Positions 22,101-33,059 of a stretch of 64,000 bases of DNA are shown one piece after another. Numbering within the stretch: position 1 is the stretch's first letter; every line of letters starts with the position of its first letter. The notes beneath the pieces were generated by a model. The model worked only from the letters and a program-made list of their open reading frames with translations. It was not told the DNA's origin and searched no databases. Source of the stretch: Tilletia caries (Eukaryota > Basidiomycota > Exobasidiomycetes > Tilletiales > Tilletiaceae). The stretch spans positions 558,001 to 622,000 of the forward strand of contig JALUTQ010000046.1 in the NCBI GenBank assembly GCA_032718865.1, read 5' to 3'. The position numbers and the translations under genes were made by a program.

Positions 22101-22868
22101 CTCGTGACGAAGAAAGGCTGCCTCGGGCCCGTTGGAAGAGTATCTGCGCTCGCGAATACGAGCAGAAGGCGAGAAAAATGCGGGAGACTGCGGCCGAGAT
22201 GATGCATTCTCGAGGATGGTGCTAGTACTTGTGCCAGAGAGCAGCCTTGCCCTCCGAGTCAGCCGACGCTGGAAGGAGAAGACGTCGTTGTCGCTGCGCT
22301 GACCTGCAGACGAGGACTGGGAGCCGGACATTCGCCTAGCAAACTCGTCGTCATCCTCGTCGTCCGAGCTGAAAACAGCGGCGTGCTTGGCAAATTCGTC
22401 GTCGGAGCCCGAGCCGGCCGAGTCAGAGGATGATGAGGACGAGGAGCTGAGGCTGTGAGTATGCCGACAGTCTGTCACAGCGCTGGCTACGCCGCGGGGC
22501 TGCCATCCCAGCTGCAGACGAGAGTCCCTGTCGTAGCGGTGCCATCGCTCCCAGTCCTTGCCGAGGAAGAGAACGGCGGTGCGGGTTGGGACGGAGGATG
22601 CTGCGACGGGCGCGCTTAGATTGGAAGACTGTATCAAGGGCTTGTCCTGCTTGGCTGCGAGTGCTGCTGTCGAGGCTGAAAATGGGATGTACAATTTCGC
22701 CGGTGCTACTGGTGCCACTGGTGCCGCCGCTGCTGTTGCTGCTGCTTGACCCATGTCCTGTTGCGCTTCGACGGGTAAAACACCACCTTGGCCAGCTGCT
22801 GGACCCGCCTGACCGAGCGCCGGTGGCTGCTGCTGCTGTAGCTGTTGTTCCGAAGGTGTTGGTAACAT
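19116..22868 (-). CDS. large protein with a divergent protein-kinase-like domain, function unknown
   Basis: One uninterrupted frame of 1250 residues from the first ATG (MLPTPSEQQ). Seen: a long disordered Ser-, Gln- and acid-rich N-terminal half, then kinase-like motifs. FYAAMEIKS (residue about 565) can supply the ATP-binding lysine, and HGDVKLENLM (about 700) has the catalytic Asp, Lys and Asn. VIDYENA (about 720) stands where DFG is expected, and DLWALGCNLIRAF (about 955) corresponds to the conserved helix after the activation segment. The DYE-for-DFG change keeps the metal-binding Asp. Between VIDYENA and DLWALGCN lie about 230 mostly low-complexity residues (His/Arg and Ser/Asp runs), far longer than a normal activation loop. 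The C terminus is Gly/Tyr-rich. It could be an active atypical kinase or a pseudokinase scaffold; no orthologue name can be given. Confidence 0.8.
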   Translation of the reverse strand: MLPTPSEQQLQQQQPPALGQAGPAAGQGGVLPVEAQQDMGQAAATAAAAPVAPVAPAKLYIPFSASTAALAAKQDKPLIQSSNLSAPVAASSVPTRTAVLFLGKDWERWHRYDRDSRLQLGWQPRGVASAVTDCRHTHSLSSSSSSSSDSAGSGSDDEFAKHAAVFSSDDEDDDEFARRMSGSQSSSAGQRSDNDVFSFQRRLTRRARLLSGTSTSTILENASSRPQSPAFFSPSARIRERRYSSNGPEAAFLRHETVIGIHTPRSPHSNSPASSSGYHTPSERKFSLAPLSQILPESSGSARSADGHQQQQRHQPSGRSNSTSAPTLASLQMSSSKTALAPGVAPTAPASSAGAIERATGANKLFTAHTNRTSSTQTVNPDRTPAARKISLVEGPARKKSQLSKSRNESSSSQVAEKSVKQQHHAAQGNRREKPSRSHSHNAARSGSARQRPHRIHLASAPRCPSKPVEGTLYDEEGPFVEGAVQDGLSVRIFNGYDDPCPQRERSRHENASGTDLGLHLDDGPNEQREQGTGVITYLITTPDNRVSSAAKLRRWAMDSDGNFYAAMEIKSVEAKLRAGGALPEATGMSFEHGGGAVDASDYHHHSRELIMSMQETYVEDIVLEIQKAQTLNPDRSTVSRLLETTDGKYVRLEEDYPEEAFFVLVGCEEFELYPVVALVFVEALRALARFHDAGWLHGDVKLENLMFDVQGRLVVIDYENANMFRKPRRRRQHHRHQHRNHQHHGQHRPREPRGASSTRRPGGGERSRPSATTIRSSSPSSSRREARAEHDETNTRDSLSAGGKVHSRSSSSSPGPRRLALDAVGVDTDRTGAGDSLELPPGDEAESEGFKLGLGLQTGTGTGMAREDSRASSQVLYADDEAEASDEDEDDEHLVRLISYDWTPPEANLSPWTSSYQSTGSGNVGGHGTGLGAGGDGGGGRMMGPSGDLWALGCNLIRAFALRDGMPDVEVREILLGTGQRAFFKHRASVLASLQKAKDGSGGGDDGVKAAEHAGTPVATADAVPQDESTEAEPPSTPASRVLYRFSQEAPKLMHFVLARCVTPFPSERGWEAELEGLALAEELERERIKEPIPASDLQGSAGQGASLNGASNQPPLRKVDAEDEEPPLSHIDLSLPTSGTVLTPTAAMPSNVSLDGNGAGPKGELPLLMDVAQAAILKAISMSGSMWVRPKLEEARRSLGLGGCGINEYGDCGGYGYGYGPGEEEDGPPYGGEYGGAYYDETSGPGAF

Positions 22869-23673
22869 GGTCACGACTTTAAGAGACCGAAATGAGATAT
22901 ATCGAAGACGAGCACGACCGGCCGGATCCAAGACGGGGCATGTACAGGTGCGCTGGGCCTGGGTCTGACCTGTCGCTGTTGATGTATGTATGCGCGAGAG
23001 TTGCCTAAAGCTGGCAAAGGACAGACGATCGAGTTGAGCGCTCGAGCATGGGGCAAGGGCAATGAATGAAATGACGCGCGAGAGCGATCAGATGACTTAC
23101 GCTTAGACCAGAACGCCCAAACGCTATGTAAGGCCGCGACGACACAGAGAAGGAAAGAAGCAAAGACAGATGCTGCCGCCCGGGTCTCGAGGCTTGAGGC
23201 TTGAGGCTTGAGGCAGCGGTGGGTCGGGACTTGGGCCGTGTTGGTTGACGGTGTTGAATGTGGACACAGGCAAGTTGGGGCGGGGCGTGGGGGAAGACGG
23301 AACTTTTGATGAGCCCCAACTTACTCATGGCTTGCTACCGCACGGTTCAAACCTGTTCTTCGCATGCTTTGGCTGCCTTCTCGTTCTGGTCGCCGTCGTG
23401 TCGGTCGCTCTGTCCAGATCCCAGCCTCAACGAGATGAAGAGCAGGTCCGAATGCTCGTAATTCGGTGGCCACCTGCGGCCTGCGGATGGTCAGCATGGT
23501 CTCTAACTTTCCTACCACCACTGACCTGTCTCCTCCCCGCTCCGAACAGGGCTGAACTCCTATCCATGTACTGACGAAGGGACTTTTCAGCTGACAATTA
23601 TATCGCTCTTCGAACCCTCCCGTCTGCGTCGCTGAGCTCTCGTCTTACTTTCCCTCTCCCATCTTTCCATAGG
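22869..23673. promoter_or_regulatory. divergent promoter region between the kinase-like and Nudix genes
   Basis: An 805-base region between two outward-facing starts. It holds tandem TTGAGGC units (three, near 23188-23213) that recur in reverse complement near 5370. No further gene is supported. Confidence 0.4.
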
Positions 23674-24663
23674 ATGAGCTCGTCTCCGGGCCCCTTTGAA
23701 TGCCTTCCTCCCACCTGGCAATGGTTCGACCCTCACCGAGAATCCTCAACAAGGCCTCTCATCAATGGGACACAGTTGCCCATCACCGCTAAACATCCCG
23801 ATCCAGCCCCGAGCCCTCTCCCTCCTTGGCTGGATTTGCCTTCCGACCAGTCTCCCAAGCTCTACACTCTGGTCTTCCCGTACTCCGTCTCCCAAGCCAA
23901 ACTCCCTACAATTGTACACAGTACGAACGGACAGGACCAGATTGGCCGTCGCTCCAATATCCACCTCCTGCTCGGCCTTAAGAAACGCGGCTTCGGATTG
24001 GGTCACATCAACGCTTTCGGAGGCAAGCCAATCTTACTATCCACCTCCCCTCCTCTAGACGACGATCACGTCATCGAGTCGCCCTTGGACTGTGCCCTGC
24101 GAGAGTTCGCAGAAGAGACAAGCATAGAGCTAGATCAGCACGTCGTCTCCTCAACACTCAAGGCACACGGACGGCTGCTCATCCACGCCTCACATCCATC
24201 AGCGTCCGTTGAAGACAAATTCGCCAACGAGTTGTCATTGCTCTACATTTTCTCCCTACCCCTGGACCATGACCAACTCGTCGCCGCAAAAGAGTGAGCA
24301 CCGTGTTGTCGCTGCCAGTCACAACGGGAAATTTGACAATCCAACCTTTTCCCTCTTAATCGGATTAGGACGGACGAGATGTGTCCCCACATCTACCCTC
24401 TCAACAACCTCCCATTTCAAGACATGCACCCAGAGTCGTCCCTCCTCATCGACCTCATCTTCGGCCCAAGAAACGCTCACCATCAACAACTGCCCTCGCC
24501 TGCATACTTCTTCGACGCAAGAATCGACTATCAGGGCGTCACAGATGCGATGAGCAGCGGTGAACAAGGTCGCGCATCCCAAGCAACAGCGGTACGAACA
24601 TGCCGCCGCCGCATCGCTCGGAGATGGTCCGTCAATTTCTATGATTCCCCTCCAGCACAGTAA
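23674..24663 (+). CDS. Nudix hydrolase, MTH1/NUDT1-like (8-oxo-dGTP diphosphatase type)
   Basis: Exon 1 is 23674-24293 and exon 2 is 24369-24663 (donor GTGAGC, acceptor TTAG, split Glu codon); 304 residues. Seen: LLLGLKKRGFGLGHINAFGGK (residues about 98-118), which follows the MTH1 pattern around the start of the Nudix box. The box then continues as E-x7-RE-F-A-EE-T (ESPLDCALREFAEET), with about 13 extra residues between the glycines and the first box glutamate. After the intron, TDEMCPHIYPLNNLPFQDMH matches the MTH1 region before its C-terminal strands, which confirms the splice. Known of the family: hydrolysis of oxidised purine nucleoside triphosphates to sanitise the nucleotide pool. The N-terminal 85 residues are an extension compared with the roughly 156-residue human enzyme. 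The last 45 residues are not conserved-looking, so a further intron is possible. Confidence 0.85.
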
Positions 24664-25362
24664 TGCCACTCACCCTGACAGCGACGGTCGGAGGGGATGA
24701 AAGCAGTAACCACACATGCTCAGCGCTCAGATCTCAGATCGGATCAAATGGGGGCCCTGCATGATGCACCTGCGCCTGCCAGGGCAAGACCAGTTTCACT
24801 GCCCCGCGCCCAAGAAAGTCTCGCATCGTCAAGAAAAAGGCGCACGGACGCGCAGAGGCAAACGTAGAGGAGTGATCCAAGCAGAGACGGTCACAGGTGG
24901 AAACATCATTTTGAGGTGCGAGAGAGAGAGAGAGATGGGGTGAGCTGATAAGAGCGAGTGAACAAAAAAGACGACGGATAAAAGACGACGGATAAGAAGA
25001 CGTTTCGAAGGAACGAAGAGCGCAGAGCTGAGGAATTATAAAGAAAGAGAAGAAAAAGGAACGACGAAGAAGCGCAAAAGGAAGTCGTGAAAAGGAAAGA
25101 GAGGGGGAAAGAGAGAGAGAGATGAATGCGTTATGATGCCGGACAAAGTGTGCGGGGGAAGGCCAAGAGAGGAAACATCAAGACGCGTTCTTTGGCGGCG
25201 CGTGAGCGGCGTAGATGGAAGGATACCGAAGTTACGTCGCCCCGGTCAACAGTCGCCTGCAAGCGCGAGAAGGCGAGGGACCTGAATCAGAAGAGCGCGG
25301 AGGGTAAGAGGAAGTGCATTGTCGGTTCTGTCGATAAAAGGCGCGGTGCAGGCGTGGGCCTT
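24664..25362. other. purine-rich intergenic region
   Basis: Strongly purine-rich on the plus strand (GAGAGAGAGAGAGA near 24920 and GAAAGAGAG tracts to about 25120). An open frame at 25126-25419 codes for a very basic 97-residue peptide, but it runs over the last exon of the aminotransferase and is considered chance. Confidence 0.4.
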
Positions 25363-27514
<2,152 letters not shown>

Positions 27515-28920
27515 AGTGAGTGCAAGTTGTGTCGAATGCGGAGGGGACGCTGTGTGTGGAGGAGAGAGAAGTCGAGCGAGCGATAGTGGGAAGGTGTGGG
27601 AAGGTGAAGGTGGTGGTGCTGAAGCAAGACCGATGAGAAGACGGGGAGTGTTGCTGTGTTGCTCCTATCAGCGCTCTCTTCTCGTCGGCCGTCGCGGATC
27701 GAGGAACCCGCCTTGGCTTCCTTTTTCATCTGCAACTCATTTCAATTGATGCTGCATTTCAATTGGCTGTTCCGCCCTGTCCCCCGCTCCAGCAACAGCT
27801 CCAGTGTGCGGAGTGCCTTTGCTGCCGCCGCTCACCGCTTGCCCCCCGCTGTTCCTTCCCCCCACGCCCGCCTCGCTCGGCGCTCCCGAAGTCCCAAGAT
27901 CTCCAACGTCCAAACCGCGAGGCTCCGACGATATGTGCATAGATAAAAGAAGCACAAGGTCGTAGAAAGAAAGGATAAGATAGAACCATAAAGCTCAAGT
28001 TGAGCCGCAAGCTCTCCAGTCCACACGATGCGACCGCCCCACCCGTCTGTCGGCTTCACCAGTCCGACCCTGACTCTTGTGTTTTGAGGCCCTTTCGAAG
28101 GGCGAAGGGCGGGAGCGGTGGGTAACCCCCGACCCTGGCCCCCCTCTTCCCACCACCCACGGGCCCACGCCCAGCCTCACCCGCCTCACCCACTGCCCAC
28201 TTCGAGGCTCAAGAGTCGTGTCTCTCCCACCCTTTTCACGTGCAAAATCGAAAATCACAGAATTGCTGCAGGGAAAGGTCAGCATTCATGCATTCATGCC
28301 GGGGGAGGCTACGACTCTACGAGGCTAACGAGCGATCGAATCAATTTACGTGTGGGTGGGCCGATCATTCAATTCGACGTGGCTTATTGCCGTTGTTCTC
28401 TTTGTCCGCGTGCCATGGTCGCACGACCTGGTCACAGATCAGTCAGTGGTCGCCTGGTCGCTGGTCGCTCCACGAGTCAAGAGTGGACCTGGATTCCAGT
28501 TGCGACGCTCACCTCCAGGCTCGAAGCAGTAATTCACATAGTGACGGTGAAGATGGATCTCCCGTCGGTCTGAATTCTGACTGCTGATAAGGACGAGTGC
28601 TAGAGATCCCTGCTAGTCGCTACTTGCTCGAGCCTCGAATCCGTAGCGGCGAGCAGGGACTGGACGATAGCGGCCCGAAGATTATGGCGAGCACAAGAAC
28701 AAAAACAAGAAGAAGAAGAAGAAGAAGGAAGCTTGACCAGCCATCGCTCGCGCAGATAATCAGCATAGTCTCTTAATACTTGGATCATCATTTTTCTAGG
28801 ATTGCGAGGGGCACAGGAAACAAAAAGGGAGCAAAGGACTACATTTGAGATTGAGGAACAAACGGTCGGTAGATCGAGGGAGTGTAGTGTGGATAGAGGA
28901 GGTATGTTGCCCTCTCCCAT
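27515..28920. other. intergenic region, no supported gene
   Basis: 1.4 kb upstream of the aminotransferase start and downstream of transaldolase. It contains C-rich tracts near 28130-28200 and a GAA repeat near 28705-28730. Open frames here lack homology or splice support. Confidence 0.4.
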
Positions 28921-30468
28921 CTACGCCTCGACCTTCTTCTTGATGATGCTCTTGAGTGTCTCGGCATCAGCGGCGAACTTGCGGATACCCTCGGTGAGCT
29001 TGTCAGTGGCTGCCGAAACGAGGGTTTGTGGGTCAGTAGCTGCACGGCAAAGGAATTGATGAGAAGTGAAAGGAGGAGACTCACCCATCTCATCCTCCGA
29101 CAGGGCCCATCGGAACTCGGGCTCGTTGTCGACGTAGGACACCTTGGGCTGTTGCTCAGCAGACTTTGCCTCCTCAGCGCTCAGCTTCGCCTCCACCTTC
29201 TCGTTCGAGTTCTTAAGCTCTTCCAGAAGCTTGGGCGCAATGGTCAAGACTGGTCAAAAGGAAAGTTGCGGTGGCATGTCAGTAGAATGTAGAGTATCAA
29301 GGATCGTGAAACATCGAGAGAATGGCCACTCACAGTCGCAGCCAGCGAGCTCGGTGATCTCGCCCTTGTTGCGGAACGAGGCACCCATGACGATGGTGTT
29401 GTAGCCGTGCTGCTTGTAGTAGCGGTAAATCTTCTGGACAGACTGCACACCCGGGTCCTCCTTCCCCGAGTACTCCTTCCCAGTCTTGGCCTGATAAGGC
29501 ATGTAATCAAACCGAGAGATATCAGAAAAGTGTGAGATGTGCAAGTGAGTCAAGGAGAGACGCACCTTGTACCAGTCGAGAATGCGGCCAACGAAGGGAG
29601 AGATCAGAGTGACACCGGCCTCAGCGCAAGCAACGGCCTGAGCAAAACCTGCGGAAGGGAAACCAGAAATCAGACGGTCGTCAGTCTTCAGAGCACGAAG
29701 GCGACGCGTCACAAAAGTAAAGAATAAAAGAAAGAATGAAAACACGAAAACTCACCGAAAAGGAGAGTCAAGTTGCAGTGAATGCCGTGGTCGCGCTCCA
29801 GCTCACGCGCAGCCTGGATACCCTCCCACGTAGACGCAATCTTGATCAAAATGCGCTCCTTCTTGATGCCCAAGCTCTCGTACAGCTCAATAATGTGGAG
29901 CGCCTTCTTGATCGTCGCCTGCTTGTCGTAGCTGAACCGAGCGTCGACCTCGGTCGAGACTCGGCCGGGAATAACCTGCAGGATCTCCTTGCCGAACTCG
30001 ACCAACAGACGGTCGGTGGCGATGTCCACTAGGGAGTTCACGTCCTTGCCGCTGCCTTCCTTCTTGGCGTAGTCGACGGCGACGTCGATCAGGCGGGCGT
30101 ACTTCTCCTCCTTGACGGCGGCGAGGATGAGCGAAGGGTTCGTGGTCGCGTCTTGGGGCTTGTAGGCGGAGATGGACTCGAAGTCACCGGAGTCGGAGAC
30201 AACGGTGGTGTACTGCTTAAGCTGGTCAAGTGCGGCTGTGATCCGGAAGAGGTATCAGAGCGAGACAGGGTCAGCCTCTGCACGCATTGTTCAGGTAAAG
30301 CAGGATGGGAGCATGCGAGCGCGCTGAAGCCATCGCCTCAGAGGAGCCCAATTGAATCCTCCCAGCTGGATGTGCTCGGCGCCGCGGCGACTTCGTGACC
30401 GAGCGTGGTCTCGATACATGCTCCACGACAAAGGCGCGAAGGACCAGACGGAAGAACTTACTAGTCAT
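28921..30468 (-). CDS. TAL1: transaldolase
   Basis: Six coding exons: 30468-30462, 30235-29756, 29648-29566, 29490-29334, 29249-29085 and 29009-28921. The first exon is just seven bases (ATG ACT A). Spliced, the start reads [20 protein letters not shown], the usual transaldolase N terminus. Seen: [11 protein letters not shown], the Schiff-base lysine in [12 protein letters not shown] (exon 2), [18 protein letters not shown] across the exon 2/3 junction, [24 protein letters not shown] and [15 protein letters not shown] across the exon 4/5 junction. Length is about 326 residues, normal for the family. Known role: the non-oxidative pentose phosphate pathway in the cytosol, transferring dihydroxyacetone units from sedoheptulose 7-phosphate to glyceraldehyde 3-phosphate. 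The C-terminal exon ([19 protein letters not shown]) is conserved. Confidence 0.96.
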
Positions 30469-30916
30469 GATGTGCGAATGTTCAGATGTGTGTTGTGGGT
30501 GATGGGTAGAGACTAGTGATGTGGTGGTGGTAGTCAAGAATGTGAGGAGGGAAGGATCGAGAGAGGGAAGAGCGTACAGACGCCGTCCGTGCGAGGAGCA
30601 CCTTCCCAGATCCTTGATGACGAGCGGACAGATCAAATTTCTCTCCCCCAACACTGAGCACATGCACGCACGCGCGGCCCAAGCATTCCCAAAAGTCACC
30701 GCTTCACCATCGCCAGGTGCCTCGCGCACTGCGCACAGCCAGCGTCGAGCGCAACGCCCAGAATCGACCTTATCAGAGCAGCTGGTGTTCAGCTTCGGAG
30801 ACCATGCTGAGATGCATGGCGGACAGATCACAGAAGATAGGGAACATGTATGCGATCAATCGATCAGAAAGAAACAGAGATCGATCGATTGGCCCACGAC
30901 GTCTGCGACTCCTCGT
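30469..30916. other. TAL1: upstream region of TAL1
   Basis: Presumed promoter of transaldolase and 3' region of the next gene. ATCGATCGAT-type palindromes lie near 30858-30890. No gene is seen. Confidence 0.4.
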
Positions 30917-32086
30917 TCACAGCCAGCGCCGGACAAGTTGCCAGACAGCGCGACAGTGGGCATCGAACTCGGCCAGATACCTGAGCTCGCTGCCCACGAC
31001 GCGGTCCGGCCCAATGTACGCATACGCCTCATCCCTCCGCACCCGTATCTCCGACCGAAAACAGAGCTGAACGTCGCTCTCGTTCGAAGTAGAGACCTGG
31101 ATCGCCGTCGATGACGTGTTCGAGATACGGGATCGCTTCACCCGTGTCGCGTTCGTGGTGGAGTCGCGGGGAGGATTGAGAAGGAGTTTGGTGAGGTAGA
31201 CGACGTCGCCGGCCCGAAGTGCGCGCGGTGGGGCTCCAAGTGAGGACGATGTAGATTCATCAGCCAACGTTGGCACACTGTCTTCGAGCCCAGCCCCTCC
31301 TGTTCCCATCGAGGTTGATTTCTCCGATCCGCTGGCCACCGCAGCACGCGACGGACCCAGCTGTGTGGTAGTGTCGTACATTTTGGAACGACCGGCTCGA
31401 CTTTGACCACCGTCTTGCCGCTGCTGCTCCTCCTCTTCCTCCTCCTCGCCGGCCCAGGCGCGTGCACATCGATCCCAGAGCGTGAGTTTGAGAAGGGAGC
31501 CGTCCCGATCACACACGACCAAGTGACTCCGATATCCCGAAGCAGGTGGGACCCATCGAGAGCTCGTCGCATGGTTGTTTTGGCGATATTTGGGCTCGTA
31601 CCGCTCCAAGGGCCCGACTTCACGCACGAGCACGAGCAGGTTTACCTTCGGTCGGACGTCTGTGTTCGTCTTGATGAAGCGGTTCGGGTGGGCGAGGATC
31701 TCGGAGACCGAGGTGACGCGGTTCAAGGCGAAGTGGAAGGAAGGCGGAGGGGCGAGCGAGGTTCCTTCCTGGGTCGTTCCCCTGCCTCCTGTCATCTCCG
31801 CCGTTTCTTCTCCTTGCTCGGCATACGAACTGTTTCCTCCACGATCGAGACTGCGGTCCTCCTGCTCGAGCGAATCTCTGCCGCGTGCCAACGTATTGCT
31901 GTCTCGCGAAGCAAGATTGAGGCGCCGATATTGCAGCCGCCGACCTATTAAGCTGTCCCCCCCTATTAAGCTGTCCCCCCCTTCAAGATCCCCGTCGTCG
32001 CGGCCATGTTTCCTGCTGAGGCGGCGAAGACATTTGGGAGGCAGGAAGACGAGGATCTGCTGCTGTTCCTCTTCCTGCGACGGCAT
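30917..32086 (-). CDS. OB-fold domain protein, probable single-stranded DNA/RNA binding
   Basis: One exon of 389 residues from the first in-frame ATG (MPSQEEEQQQ). Seen: an N-terminal charged region with the repeat GGDSLI/GGDSLIG, then a segment with OB-fold character. KVNLLVLVREVGPLERYEP and SHLVVCDRDGSLLKLTLWD (residues about 150-215) look like beta strands 1-3 of an RPA- or shieldin-2-type OB fold. An acidic Gln-rich loop and disordered insert follow, then GDVVYLTKLLLN. These motifs are typical of OB folds that bind single strands, but no specific orthologue can be named. It shares a 252-bp promoter region with the small gene to its right. Confidence 0.65.
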   Translation of the reverse strand: MPSQEEEQQQILVFLPPKCLRRLSRKHGRDDGDLEGGDSLIGGDSLIGRRLQYRRLNLASRDSNTLARGRDSLEQEDRSLDRGGNSSYAEQGEETAEMTGGRGTTQEGTSLAPPPSFHFALNRVTSVSEILAHPNRFIKTNTDVRPKVNLLVLVREVGPLERYEPKYRQNNHATSSRWVPPASGYRSHLVVCDRDGSLLKLTLWDRCARAWAGEEEEEEEQQRQDGGQSRAGRSKMYDTTTQLGPSRAAVASGSEKSTSMGTGGAGLEDSVPTLADESTSSSLGAPPRALRAGDVVYLTKLLLNPPRDSTTNATRVKRSRISNTSSTAIQVSTSNESDVQLCFRSEIRVRRDEAYAYIGPDRVVGSELRYLAEFDAHCRAVWQLVRRWL

Positions 32087-32338
32087 GAGGTCCCAGCAAT
32101 AATCAGCATGTTGGTCGTGGGTGTTCGGCGTTCGCACGGCTCAACTGCTTGCCTTCCCTTTGTTCTCTGCCGGCCTCTTGAATGAAGTGACGTCAGATTG
32201 CGCAGCCCGCCTGAGTCGAGCTCGCTGCGATGTACAAAAAGGCAAGGACGACTCGCTATCGACCATCCCTGCTTCCCCTACCACCTACGTATACAGCATC
32301 TCCCACCCCCATCCTCTGCACTTCTCATCAACATCACC
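32087..32338. promoter_or_regulatory. divergent promoter region
   Basis: 252 bases between the outward-facing starts at 32086 (minus) and 32339 (plus). A pyrimidine-rich leader precedes the plus-strand ATG (CATCAACATCACC). Confidence 0.45.
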
Positions 32339-32638
32339 ATGTCTTCCAACGACGAGCAGACCTTCACCATCCAGCCCCACCCGGCAAAGAGTGAGTGGCC
32401 TTACCCGCCTCTCTTGCTGGTGTACCACATACTGAACCCTGCCACGATCCCCACAGCCAACGACCCCTCCGACCCTGCCAACACCGGCTCGGGCGCACAG
32501 CCCAGCGCAGCCCAGCAGGCCGCAGCCCACGTCACCGGCAACAACCCGGGCCCGCACATCCCTGCGAACGTCTCCAGCCTCGAGGAGCCCCTCTCCAAGG
32601 ACGAGCTCGCGGCCCGATCGGCTGAGCTCAACAAGTGA
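32339..32638 (+). CDS. small hydrophilic protein, function unknown
   Basis: Exon 1 is 32339-32390 and exon 2 is 32457-32638 (donor GTGAGT, acceptor CCACAG, phase 1); 77 residues. The intron could be read through in frame but has consensus sites and a branch-like TACTGAAC, so splicing is preferred. Seen: MSSNDEQTFTIQPHPAK, an Ala/Gln/Pro-rich middle and a charged end (SKDELAARSAELNK). There is no signal peptide, membrane segment or cysteine. Small proteins of this composition are common and conserved in basidiomycetes, but no function can be given. Confidence 0.6.
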   Translation: MSSNDEQTFTIQPHPAKSEWPYPPLLLVYHILNPATIPTANDPSDPANTGSGAQPSAAQQAAAHVTGNNPGPHIPANVSSLEEPLSKDELAARSAELNK

Positions 32639-33059
32639 GGATGCAGGACAACTTCGGCGGCGCGCTCAAGAGCAAATGCAGTTCTCACTGCGGACCTGAC
32701 GCGTGATCCAACCTCAAGCCGTACTTGTCGCCTATCTACACTTGGCACTCCGTGACCCCCTTAAGGTCCCACTTACTGTACAATTTCCGATCGCTGTTAC
32801 TGTACCAATACAACCCCAAGCTGCCATCACCTCCTCATCGCGTTCACCCACAAGGACGGTCCGCATATAATGTACTGTTTGTGTTGCACGAGGTGAAGCG
32901 GGGCCGCAGGAGGGATTAACAACAAATAAACGAAGCCAAAGGGTCCGAGACTCGACCAGCAGCTGGCGAGTGGCGAGTGCGAGAATACAAATAACCAGGA
33001 AACAGTCCGTCGGCTTGTAGGCGTGGCGTGGCGTGGCTTGAAGCCTTGAACGCATCCAC
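32639..33059. other. intergenic region between convergent genes
   Basis: Holds the 3' regions of the small plus-strand gene and the ArfGAP gene; no coding or RNA gene was recognised. Confidence 0.4.
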
